Assembly (NCBI GenBank): GCA_003512955.1
Contig: DOTG01000004.1
Location: 1 to 64,000 of the forward strand
Origin: Marinilabiliales bacterium
GTDB lineage: Bacteria; Bacteroidota; Bacteroidia; Bacteroidales; SZUA-534
DNA length: 64,000 nucleotides
Direction: 5' to 3'
This document shows positions 42,780 through 50,541 of this stretch, piece by piece; positions within the stretch are counted from its first letter, which is position 1; each line of letters opens with the position of its first letter. The notes beneath the pieces are model-generated. The model was not told the origin of the DNA. It saw nothing but the letters and a program-made list of their open reading frames with translations, and did not search any database. A program made the translations under genes and the position numbers.

Positions 42780-43093
42780 TAGGGGTCTGCTAAAAAACTC
42801 CGAAGGAGTTGAATGTTAATAACCACAGGTTGCCACCCGTGGCATTCGCCAAATTATAAAATTGACCCCGAAGCGGGTCAAATAACTGAATACTAAAAAA
42901 TTGAATCCTTTCCGGGTTCACTCTTTATTCTTCACCCAGCATTACCATATGGGGTTATTCAGCTTAAATTCTTTCAGAATTTTAAATGCAAGCGTTTTAA
43001 ATGAATTGCCTTGAAAAGCTTGTAGCAAAAAACATTGCATTATGTTGTAAATCACATTAAATGTGTTTATTGTTAGTTTCTCAGCAAGCCCTA
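42780..43093. repeat. MITE-like dispersed repeat, copy 2
   Basis: 314 bp with the same order of blocks as 11503-11808: TAGGGGTCTGCTAAAAAA at the left, TTTCTCAGCAAGCCCTA at the right, and the same four inner palindromes with changes mainly in loops (AACTCCGAAGGAGTT, TTGACCC/GGGTCAA kept). TA at both ends. It sits between the DUF134 promoter and the terminator of the PpiD gene. Confidence 0.7.
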
Positions 43094-43117
43094 ACTAAAA
43101 ATTTGCACCTCTCAGAT

Positions 43118-43148
43118 AAAAAAAAGCGCCGGAAAACCCGACGCTTTT
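43118..43148 (-). terminator. Terminator of the PpiD-type gene
   Basis: AAAAGCG (43122-43128) pairs with CGCTTTT (43142-43148) with further CGG/CCG pairing inside. On the minus strand T residues follow. About 20 bases after the stop at 43168. Confidence 0.7.
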
Positions 43149-43167
43149 CAGTAATAGTATTTTTCTA

Positions 43168-45258
43168 CTAATAGAATTCTGAACGACGATCTACTATTTT
43201 GGCAGCTTCTTTTACAGCTTCAAATACTTGGTAATTTACCCTCGAACGGTACGAACGGGCCATCAGGTTCTTTTCGCTGGTTGGATCAACAGTAGTTGGG
43301 TTTTGTACATTTTTAACCTGCACCACATACACACCATTTTTACCTTCAATGGGCTCGGAAATTTTGTTGGCAGGTAAAGTTACAACAGCAGCCTGTAGTT
43401 CAGGTTCAAAACCAACTCCCGAAACAGTATATGCTGCAAAATTTGCATTTACTACCTCTTTTACCACGGTTTGTAGGTTTCCGGCAACTGATTGCAAACT
43501 GCTTGCATTTTTCGATGCCTCAGCCATTTTCTCAATCAGGTAGGCCGCTTTTTTGCTCTTTTTAATTTCACGTTCTACGTCCACTTTCACTTCATTCAAT
43601 GAGGCAATACCTTCTTCCTGAACACTTTTCAAGGCAGCAATGACAAAGAAATCACCAAATTCTAAAATTTCTGACACCGTACCTTTTTCCGATTGATAGG
43701 CCCAACGCACCAAAGAACGAGAGTTTTCAAGGTTTGCAACAAGTTTATCCTCCTTTTTGAGCGAGGCTACTTTTAAGGTATATCCTTCTTTTTCAGCAGC
43801 CGTTTTGAATGAATTGAAATCGCGGTTCGATGCTCCAAACTTGCTGGCTTGGGCATAAGTGTTTTGATATGTTTTTGAACTGGCAACAACGGTTTGAGCC
43901 AATGTGGCAATTTGTACTTTTTCAGTCTTCTTGCTTTGGTCAACCACCTCAAGGACATGTGCGCCAAATTGTGTTTCAACAGTAACCATATCCCCAATTT
44001 TGCCAAAGAAACAAGCATCGTTGAAAGGTTTTACCATCTCTCCGGCTTTAAACCAGCCTAAATCGCCACCTGTGGGAGCTGACCCATCCTGAGAATATGC
44101 TTTAGCTAATTCTGCAAAGTTTCCTCCCTTTTTAATCACATTCAACAAACTGTCGGCTTTAGCTTTTGCATCTATACCAGCCTCAGATCTGATTAAGATA
44201 TGGCGGGCTTTCACTGAATCGGGGACGTTTTTAAATTCAACTACTTTCGAAATTTTATAGGCGTTATCTTCTTTGTATGGGCCATATACGGTTCCGGCTT
44301 CGCTATCAAACAGATTGGCGATTGATGCAGCCAATTCATCTTTGGTATAATAGGTTCCATCGAAAGGGATATCTGAATTTAAGCTGATGTATTGCTCGTT
44401 ATTCTCGGTCTGAATAAATTCAGCTTTGGCATTTTCAATCATTTTCAACGTCTCGCGGTCATCATCGGCCGATGGTAATACCTGGAACGTTACGTAATTG
44501 ATTTCGCGTTGTTCGGTTTGTTTGAATTTCTCGGTGTTTTCGTCGTAATATTTTTGCAAATCTTTTTCAGTAAACGAAATCAAACTATCTGAAACCGTGT
44601 TGTATTTAATGGTCACGTAATCAAAATCCACTTTTAATCCTTTGTTCTCAACCTCTTTCTTAGCCTGAACAGTGGTCGAAATCATGGCTTTTTCAATTAA
44701 CGTATTGTATTTCTGGTTGATTTTTTCCTGAGCCAGGGCCTTTTCAAAAGCTGTCCATGAAGCTTTTGCCTGACCTGAAGGATCCAATTCCATATTTTTT
44801 AGAAACTGAATAACCAAAGCCCGGTCGAACTGCCCGGTTTGTTGGTTTTGAAAAATAGGAATTTGTTTAATCTGAGGGTCAATGTTGTTTCCCTGAACGA
44901 TGTCAAAAAGTTCATCGCCACAAATGCCAATACCTAATTCATCCAGTTCATCTTCCATTACCACGTCGCGGACCATTTGTTCCCAGGTCTGATCCTGAAG
45001 TTGATCCATAACGGTTTGTTCAACAGATGTTTGTCCTGTATTGCGTTTGTAATTTTCGATGTTTTCATCTATTTTTTCCTGATAGGTTTGAATGGAAACC
45101 GATTTACCACCAATTTCGGCCACGTTTGTACGTGAACTGTTAAAAAGGGTGCTGCCCGATGTGAGTAAATCGCCCATGATGAATGCTAATAACGCTAAGC
45201 CGATTACTATGGATACTGCTAGCCCGGCATTGTTTCTAATTTTCTGTAATGTTGCCAT
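43168..45258 (-). CDS. ppiD: Membrane-anchored SurA/PpiD-type peptidyl-prolyl isomerase
   Basis: Periplasmic chaperone that helps outer-membrane proteins. 696 residues: one TM near residues 12-31 (GLAVSIVIGLALLAFIMGDLL), SurA N-terminal chaperone region, parvulin domain about 345-440 (KARHILIRSEAG, GGNFAELAKAYSQDGSAPTGGDLGWFKAGEMV, FGAHVLEV), second degenerate parvulin-like region toward the C-terminus. Longer than SurA and slightly longer than E. coli PpiD. Next gene on the strand is a CBS/CorC protein. Confidence 0.9.
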   Translation of the reverse strand: MATLQKIRNNAGLAVSIVIGLALLAFIMGDLLTSGSTLFNSSRTNVAEIGGKSVSIQTYQEKIDENIENYKRNTGQTSVEQTVMDQLQDQTWEQMVRDVVMEDELDELGIGICGDELFDIVQGNNIDPQIKQIPIFQNQQTGQFDRALVIQFLKNMELDPSGQAKASWTAFEKALAQEKINQKYNTLIEKAMISTTVQAKKEVENKGLKVDFDYVTIKYNTVSDSLISFTEKDLQKYYDENTEKFKQTEQREINYVTFQVLPSADDDRETLKMIENAKAEFIQTENNEQYISLNSDIPFDGTYYTKDELAASIANLFDSEAGTVYGPYKEDNAYKISKVVEFKNVPDSVKARHILIRSEAGIDAKAKADSLLNVIKKGGNFAELAKAYSQDGSAPTGGDLGWFKAGEMVKPFNDACFFGKIGDMVTVETQFGAHVLEVVDQSKKTEKVQIATLAQTVVASSKTYQNTYAQASKFGASNRDFNSFKTAAEKEGYTLKVASLKKEDKLVANLENSRSLVRWAYQSEKGTVSEILEFGDFFVIAALKSVQEEGIASLNEVKVDVEREIKKSKKAAYLIEKMAEASKNASSLQSVAGNLQTVVKEVVNANFAAYTVSGVGFEPELQAAVVTLPANKISEPIEGKNGVYVVQVKNVQNPTTVDPTSEKNLMARSYRSRVNYQVFEAVKEAAKIVDRRSEFY

Positions 45259-45307
45259 TTGTCTTTATTCTAATTGATAATCGTATTACGTTGATTTTTT
45301 CAGGCTA

Positions 45308-45315
45308 CGAATATA
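45308..45315 (-). promoter_or_regulatory. -7 element for ppiD
   Basis: TATATTCG (TAnnTTCG variant) on the minus strand, 49 bases before the ATG. Confidence 0.4.
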
Positions 45316-45444
45316 ATAAAATTTAAATTATCTAACCGGAATTCAGGTTTTTATTAATCATCCGGTTAAATTACTGAATTTAAACGATTAAGGTAATTAT
45401 TCCTGAGGTTTTTATTGGAAATAAGAGGACGGTTTTGTGGGCAA

Positions 45445-46698
45445 TTAATGAATTTTTAAATGAACCAATTCAATTTTGGTATTTGTAGCCTTAAGTATTT
45501 TAAAATTAAATTGTTCAATTGTCACCATGTCGTTTATTTTGGGAATGGAACCATGATGTTTGAGAATCAACCCGGCAATGGTTTCGTAGTCATCGGAAAC
45601 CGGGAAATTGAGGTTGTATTTTTCATTCAGATCATCAATTTCCAACCTACCTGAGAATCGGAATTCATTGGACCCCAGCAGGGTTTCTTCCAATACAACT
45701 TTATCGTGCTCATCCTGAATATCTCCAACAATTTCTTCCAAAATATCTTCCATGGTAACAATACCGGCTGTACCACCAAATTCATCTACCACCAGTGCCA
45801 TGCTTTTCTTGTTTTGGATGAAAAGCCCTAACAACTTGTTTGCCGGCATAGTTTCGGGCACAATGGGAATTTTACGAACCATGCTTTTAATATTTTGTGG
45901 CTTCTCAAAAAGGTCGATGCAGTGGGCAAATCCAATAATGTTATCAATGGAATCCTGGTAAACCAGAATTTTTGAATACCCTGTTTCGGTAAACCGTTGC
46001 TTTAAAACCTCCACACTTTCATCGATAGAAACGGCTTCCAGCTCAGTCCTAGGCACCACGCATTCCCTCAACCTGATGTCGGAAAAATCGAGGGCGTTCT
46101 GGAAAATTTTTACATCATGTTTCAATTCATGAGCTTCCAGTTGTTCCTCTTGGGTTTCGCTAACCAGGTGATCGAGGTCGATTTTTCCAAAAGTGGGCGT
46201 GTTTTCTTCATCTATTTTTACACGGAACAAATAGCGGAGTATCAAGCGCGAAAGCCCTGTGGTAAGACGGGCTATCGGAAAAAAAATCAGGTAAAACACA
46301 AACACCGGAAGTGCAAATAGCCGCAACGTCTGGTTGGGATTAATCCGGAAAATGGTTTTAGGCACAAATTCGCCAACTACTAATATGATTAACGTGGATA
46401 TTAAGGTTTCAAGAAATAAAATCACCCCTTCGCTTTTTGTAAATGAATGAATGGCTGGCTCTAAAAGGACTGCCATAAACATACTATAGATAACCAGCAC
46501 CACATTGTTACCAATAAGCATGGTACTAATGTATTGCGAAGGATTCTCAGAAAAAATATTGATGATTCCCGAATGAAACAGGTTCTGCTTTTTGTCGAGC
46601 TCTATCCGCAATTTATTGGCCGAAACAAAGGCAATTTCCATCCCTGAAAAAAAGGCCGACAGCACTAGTGTAACCAATATAATTAAATAGGGGGTCAT
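45445..46698 (-). CDS. DUF21/CBS/CorC-domain membrane protein (GldE/hemolysin-like)
   Basis: 417 residues: DUF21 membrane part (residues 1-190, with several hydrophobic helices including TPYLIILVTLVLSAFFSGMEIAF), a CBS pair (about 205-320, VVPRTELEAVSIDES, MALVVDEFGGTAGIVTMEDILEEIVGDI), and a CorC/HlyC domain (about 340-417). Cation transport or gliding (GldE) are the known roles of relatives; which one applies cannot be told. Same-strand neighbour of lptC and its small companion. Confidence 0.85.
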   Translation of the reverse strand: MTPYLIILVTLVLSAFFSGMEIAFVSANKLRIELDKKQNLFHSGIINIFSENPSQYISTMLIGNNVVLVIYSMFMAVLLEPAIHSFTKSEGVILFLETLISTLIILVVGEFVPKTIFRINPNQTLRLFALPVFVFYLIFFPIARLTTGLSRLILRYLFRVKIDEENTPTFGKIDLDHLVSETQEEQLEAHELKHDVKIFQNALDFSDIRLRECVVPRTELEAVSIDESVEVLKQRFTETGYSKILVYQDSIDNIIGFAHCIDLFEKPQNIKSMVRKIPIVPETMPANKLLGLFIQNKKSMALVVDEFGGTAGIVTMEDILEEIVGDIQDEHDKVVLEETLLGSNEFRFSGRLEIDDLNEKYNLNFPVSDDYETIAGLILKHHGSIPKINDMVTIEQFNFKILKATNTKIELVHLKIH

Positions 46699-46711
46699 TG
46701 CGTTTTTTTTA

Positions 46712-46719
46712 CGAATGTA
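46712..46719 (-). promoter_or_regulatory. -7 element for the CBS/CorC gene
   Basis: TACATTCG on the minus strand, 13 bases before the ATG; the transcript leader would be very short. Confidence 0.4.
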
Positions 46720-46773
46720 TAAATATTTTGGGAAAGGTGAAGCCGTTTATCGAAATAGCTTGCCTTAAAAGGT

Positions 46774-46980
46774 TTATGTATCCGATTTCCCAACTCGTTC
46801 ACGGTGGCGCGATGAGTAAAAGAACAATGCCACCGCAGCAAAGAGATAAAAAGGCAAAGCCGGCTGAAAACCACGGTTTACATTTTCATAAATGGCAATA
46901 CCTAATGTCCCTAATGCCACGAGTAACCAAATAACCTCAAGGATGTACTTTAGGGTCTGTAGGATTTTTAATTTACTCAT
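46774..46980 (-). CDS. Small two-helix membrane protein next to lptC
   Basis: 68 residues with two hydrophobic helices (YILEVIWLLVALGTLGIAIYE and LPFYLFAAVALFFYSS) and a basic C-terminal tail. Its start overlaps the end of lptC by 8 bases, so translation is probably coupled. Unknown function. From memory, a small membrane gene often sits here in Bacteroidota, which supports reality. Confidence 0.7.
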   Translation of the reverse strand: MSKLKILQTLKYILEVIWLLVALGTLGIAIYENVNRGFQPALPFYLFAAVALFFYSSRHRERVGKSDT

Positions 46981-47551
46981 TTTCCTGAATGTTTATTGTA
47001 CCCCGCATATTCACAAGTTCCCATGAACTGAAGGTTTGATCCGATTCAAACCCATCTCCATAAAAAATTCCGTCGGCAGTATTGATTTTCACAAATTGGT
47101 CGGACATGATTTTTTTCTCGTTCTGGAGCCAAATCAGGTATTCGGTGTTAAGTGTTTCGCCTTTTTCGTTGGTAGCCACTACATTAAATTTAGCAATCCA
47201 ACGGCCTTCATCCTCGTAATAAATGGAATAATCTGCCCTAATGGTGGAAGTGATGCTCCCCTCTTGGTTGTAAAATGTTAAATCCATTCCTTCGGGAAAC
47301 TCCAGTTGCGATTTACCTTTATCCTGAACATACCGGTTCAGTAATGGTGCTTTCATCAGTATGTTATTGATGCCATTAGTGGTATAATACATCTCGATAT
47401 TTCGGGCTGAAACAATTGCCGAATCTTGTTTGGCCGTAAGTTCCTGTACCTTTTTAATATCGTTCTCGCAACTGGCAAAAAACATCAAAACCCCTATAAT
47501 TACAGGGGTTTTGAAAAGTAAATTAACAATATTTTTAAATTGCTTTTTCAA
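46973..47551 (-). CDS. lptC: LPS export protein LptC
   Basis: 192 residues, hydrophobic N-terminus ending MFFASCEND, a lipobox that would anchor it at the membrane. Beta-jellyroll body (MYYTTNGINNILMKAPLL, MDLTFYNQEGSITSTIRADYSIYYEDEGRWIAKFNVVATNEKGETLNTEYLIW) typical of LptC in this phylum. Bridges LptB2FG and LptA in lipopolysaccharide export. Overlaps the small membrane gene by 8 bases and follows the TPR gene by 12 bases. Confidence 0.9.
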   Translation of the reverse strand: MKKQFKNIVNLLFKTPVIIGVLMFFASCENDIKKVQELTAKQDSAIVSARNIEMYYTTNGINNILMKAPLLNRYVQDKGKSQLEFPEGMDLTFYNQEGSITSTIRADYSIYYEDEGRWIAKFNVVATNEKGETLNTEYLIWLQNEKKIMSDQFVKINTADGIFYGDGFESDQTFSSWELVNMRGTINIQENE

Positions 47552-47563
47552 TCAGTCAATTTG

Positions 47564-48949
47564 TTAGAAACGTACCTTTGTTGTAATATTAATCCATCCA
47601 CCTACGGTGTATGAGTCACCTTCTTTGGTACCTACCTGCATAAACCAATCTTCGTTTTTGGGGAAATATTGGCTATAGGTAGCAATCAATTCATTAGCTT
47701 GCTCAACTAAAGCGGTATCAACTTGTTTGGCTTTAATAAAATTATCTACAGCTAACCAAAACACGGAATTTTTTTCAATGGGTTGTTCCCCTATTCCTTT
47801 TGTGGCGGCGTAAGCTTTCCCAATCATGATATATGGGCGGCCATCGGCAGGATTTAATTTCAGAGCTTCAAGAGAAAGTTCACGAACCTTGGGATAGTTC
47901 TCCATGGCCATGGCCAATGTGCTCCATTCGTACAAATAGAGAGCTTTGGTGATAGGGTCCTGTTCCAGACGGGTTGCTTCATCATAATAATTATCGGCTT
48001 TTGGGTATTGCTGGGTTTTCAGGAATAACCGCGCCAGATTATGGGCCGCCTCGGCACTAGGTTCCAAACTGTATAATTTTTCTGACGCTCTGGCAAATAA
48101 TGGAGCCTCGGTACAATCTGACTTGTTTAACAACTTGGTCACTTTCTTCAACCAATCAATATTGCCATTGTTTTCGGCGCATTTGACTTCAAAAATGGCA
48201 ATTAAAGCATCACAGGTAGCTGCACCGCTTTCTGAGAACAAAGCTTCAACATTGCTTACGGAGGTGACTATGTTTTCCAATTCTTTGGTGGCTTTGTCGG
48301 CGTCTCTGCTCCCTGATGAAACAATATTTTTATTGAACAGGGTAGCTTTGTCTAAGGTTTCCATGGAAAAGGTGTAAGCTTCTATCACTTCGGCTCCTTC
48401 TATTTTTGAGGTTTTATATAATGCTACAGCCGTTTGCATATAAATGGTTACCACTGCTGCTTTACTTTCCTGACCTTCCAGTTGCATGGCCTCTTTTAAC
48501 ATGGGGTACACCAACTCTGCCGAAGCATCGCCTTTATAACCATACAAATCGGCTCCTTTATAACTTAATACCGGTCCCCGGTCGCCAAAAACTTCAATCC
48601 TTTTATCGTAAACCATCAGCAGCGTATCAATTAATTTATCCTTATTGGCATCGTTTTTCTCTAGGGCAATTAAGTTTTTATAAATGGTTGCCCCTTTGAT
48701 AAAGGTGTTTTTACTTGCCTGCGGGCAATGTCTGTAAACTTCGCGCCAAGGTTTTACGGCATCTTTAAAGTTTTGCTGTTTGTAGAATTCAGAATAAAGG
48801 GAGATGTTTTTGGCGCATTCAACCCGCTCCGCGCTGTCTTTCCCGTATTTGGGGTCTTCCCAGGGTTGTTTGCCTTGCCCTACTGCACTTATTGCCAATG
48901 CAATTACAGCAATTAGCGAAATAGTAGTTTTAAAAAAAGTAGCCTTCAT
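47564..48949 (-). CDS. Exported TPR-repeat protein
   Basis: 461 residues, signal peptide 1-24 (ending ISAVGQ), then helical TPR-like repeats (ISLYSEFYKQQNFKDAVKPWREVYRHCP, AAHNLARLFLKTQQYPKADNYYDEATRLEQDPITKALYLYEWSTLAMAMENYPKVRELSLEALKLNPADGRPYIMIGKAYAAT). Immediately upstream of lptC. Role unknown; probably envelope assembly. Ends in a short beta-like tail. Confidence 0.8.
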   Translation of the reverse strand: MKATFFKTTISLIAVIALAISAVGQGKQPWEDPKYGKDSAERVECAKNISLYSEFYKQQNFKDAVKPWREVYRHCPQASKNTFIKGATIYKNLIALEKNDANKDKLIDTLLMVYDKRIEVFGDRGPVLSYKGADLYGYKGDASAELVYPMLKEAMQLEGQESKAAVVTIYMQTAVALYKTSKIEGAEVIEAYTFSMETLDKATLFNKNIVSSGSRDADKATKELENIVTSVSNVEALFSESGAATCDALIAIFEVKCAENNGNIDWLKKVTKLLNKSDCTEAPLFARASEKLYSLEPSAEAAHNLARLFLKTQQYPKADNYYDEATRLEQDPITKALYLYEWSTLAMAMENYPKVRELSLEALKLNPADGRPYIMIGKAYAATKGIGEQPIEKNSVFWLAVDNFIKAKQVDTALVEQANELIATYSQYFPKNEDWFMQVGTKEGDSYTVGGWINITTKVRF

Positions 48950-48987
48950 TGTTATTATATTTTAAATTAACGAACCTAAATAATTGG

Positions 48988-48995
48988 CAAAGATA
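48988..48995 (-). promoter_or_regulatory. -7 element for the TPR-lptC operon
   Basis: TATCTTTG on the minus strand, full consensus match, 38 bases before the ATG. Confidence 0.5.
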
Positions 48996-49105
48996 AATTT
49001 TAAGTTAAAAATACATAAGTTTCGTCCAATAAAATTTTGTCAAAAGCTCTGTCACTAATTTGATTATTAGTCTAAAAACCAGAACAAATATTTGGCCAAA
49101 GTATT

Positions 49106-49846
49106 TTAAAGAGTCCCTCTGGTATTTAACCACCTATAAAGAATCAGATTTAACCCTTTTTGTACTAATAAAGCATCGGAGTGAAACGGTGATTTTAATT
49201 TGTTTTCAAACATTGATGCAAATCCACCGGTTAACACAATTTTCAAGTTTTGATAAATCGCCTGATAGTGCTGAATATATCCGTTAATCTCAAAAAGTAT
49301 CCCATTCTGCACCCCGCCTTCGATAGCAGTTTTTGTAGTTGTTGGGGTAAGTTCAGCCTCAACCACAGGTTCCAGTAATGGCAATTTCCCGGTGAATTGA
49401 TGAAGGGCACGATACCTGAGCTCAGGGCCGGGTGAAATAATCCCTCCCATAAAGGTTCCATGTTCACTCACAAAGTCGATGGTAATGGCTGTTCCAATAT
49501 CAATAATTAAAACCGGTAACCCGTAAAATTGATGATTAGCTGCCACAGCTCCAGCTATACGGTCTTTACCGAGCGTGTGCGGTGTTTTATAATTTATCGT
49601 AATGGGCAACGGAAGTTCAGCGTTCAGTTCAATAACCGGAAAATCCGGGGGCAAAAACTGACTTACAGTATTAAGGCCCACTCCCCGGGTATCGGAAAAA
49701 ATCCCATTCTTCAGGTTATAATCCTGAAAAAGTGAAGCCCATGGAATTTCATTGAGGTGGTTGTTTTGGGTTTGGCAAACGACTGTTGAACCTTCAAAAA
49801 CAGAGACCTTACATTGGGTGTTGCCCACATCGATAATCAGGTTCAT
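49106..49846 (-). CDS. coaX: Type III pantothenate kinase
   Basis: First step of coenzyme A synthesis, the feedback-insensitive class III kinase. 246 residues with DVGNTQCKVSVF (phosphate motif 1), GKDRIAGAVAANHQF (pantothenate), IDIGTAITIDF and GGIISPGPELRYRALHQFTGKLP. Downstream of the 170-residue gene, 11-base gap, so likely co-transcribed. The tpr-lptC genes follow in the same direction. Confidence 0.95.
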   Translation of the reverse strand: MNLIIDVGNTQCKVSVFEGSTVVCQTQNNHLNEIPWASLFQDYNLKNGIFSDTRGVGLNTVSQFLPPDFPVIELNAELPLPITINYKTPHTLGKDRIAGAVAANHQFYGLPVLIIDIGTAITIDFVSEHGTFMGGIISPGPELRYRALHQFTGKLPLLEPVVEAELTPTTTKTAIEGGVQNGILFEINGYIQHYQAIYQNLKIVLTGGFASMFENKLKSPFHSDALLVQKGLNLILYRWLNTRGTL

Positions 49847-49857
49847 AAAAGTGGCGT

Positions 49858-50367
49858 TTATTTTTGAATCAGTTCCAACAGGTGGTTGAAAAAGAGAATT
49901 CTTAATGAAAGACCATCCCGGGTATTATAAATCAGGCGGACCGAATAAACATTTTTTCCTTCACCTAATGTCCACTGCCGCTCAAAAAAACCATTGTTGA
50001 AACCGGTTTCATCTTTAACCGTCATTTCCCCCAGGTTTTCGTCATCCCATCCGTAAATCTTGAAAAGTTTATGTGTCAGTTTTTTAATATTTGCCATATT
50101 GGTGTGATCCGGTTCAGCTGGAAAGTTAACATTGATGTGGTTGCTACCTACAATGTTTTTTTTGTCGTTAAAAACCCTAAATACCACTTTGTTGAAAAGA
50201 TCGATCTCAATCCAGGGAAGCACTTTTTCGTATTCAATCATGAACAGCCCTTCCTGCTCCTCAAAGGAAATCTCTTCGTAATCTTCCTCGTAAAAAAAGG
50301 TGGTCAAATCGAAGGTGAAAAGCTCGATAATATTTTTAGGCTCTTTAAACAAACCAAATGCCGACAT
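49858..50367 (-). CDS. Protein of unknown function upstream of coaX
   Basis: About 169 residues, no signal peptide or TM. Rich in Phe and acidic residues (LFTFDLTTFFYEEDYEEISFEEQEG), with a C-terminal NVYSVRLIYNTRDGLSLRILFFNHLLELI. Unrecognised. The start at 50367 (MSAFGLFK) fits the -7 element at 50391-50398, since the upstream ATG lies at the edge of that element. Confidence 0.65.
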   Translation of the reverse strand: MSAFGLFKEPKNIIELFTFDLTTFFYEEDYEEISFEEQEGLFMIEYEKVLPWIEIDLFNKVVFRVFNDKKNIVGSNHINVNFPAEPDHTNMANIKKLTHKLFKIYGWDDENLGEMTVKDETGFNNGFFERQWTLGEGKNVYSVRLIYNTRDGLSLRILFFNHLLELIQK

Positions 50368-50390
50368 ATCTTTTTCCCATTTGCAAGTCA

Positions 50391-50398
50391 CAAAAATA
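50391..50398 (-). promoter_or_regulatory. -7 element for the coaX operon
   Basis: TATTTTTG on the minus strand. Expected start about 50384, 17 bases before the ATG at 50367. Confidence 0.5.
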
Positions 50399-50483
50399 AC
50401 AATTATTCATAGATTCGATTTTTTTTGTGCTTATTTTTCAATGGGTTGTGAATGGTCTTGGCATCAAATTAAAGTCCCTTATC

Positions 50484-50522
50484 AAAAATGGCGGCCTCAA
50501 TGAAAATGAAACCGCCGTTTTT
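50484..50522 (-). terminator. Terminator after the S9 peptidase gene
   Basis: AAAAACGGCGG (50512-50522, minus) pairs with CCGCCATTTTT (50484-50494), one G-T wobble, followed by T residues. Twenty bases after the stop at 50542. Confidence 0.8.
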
Positions 50523-50541
50523 GATGGAGAAAATTTAGGTT

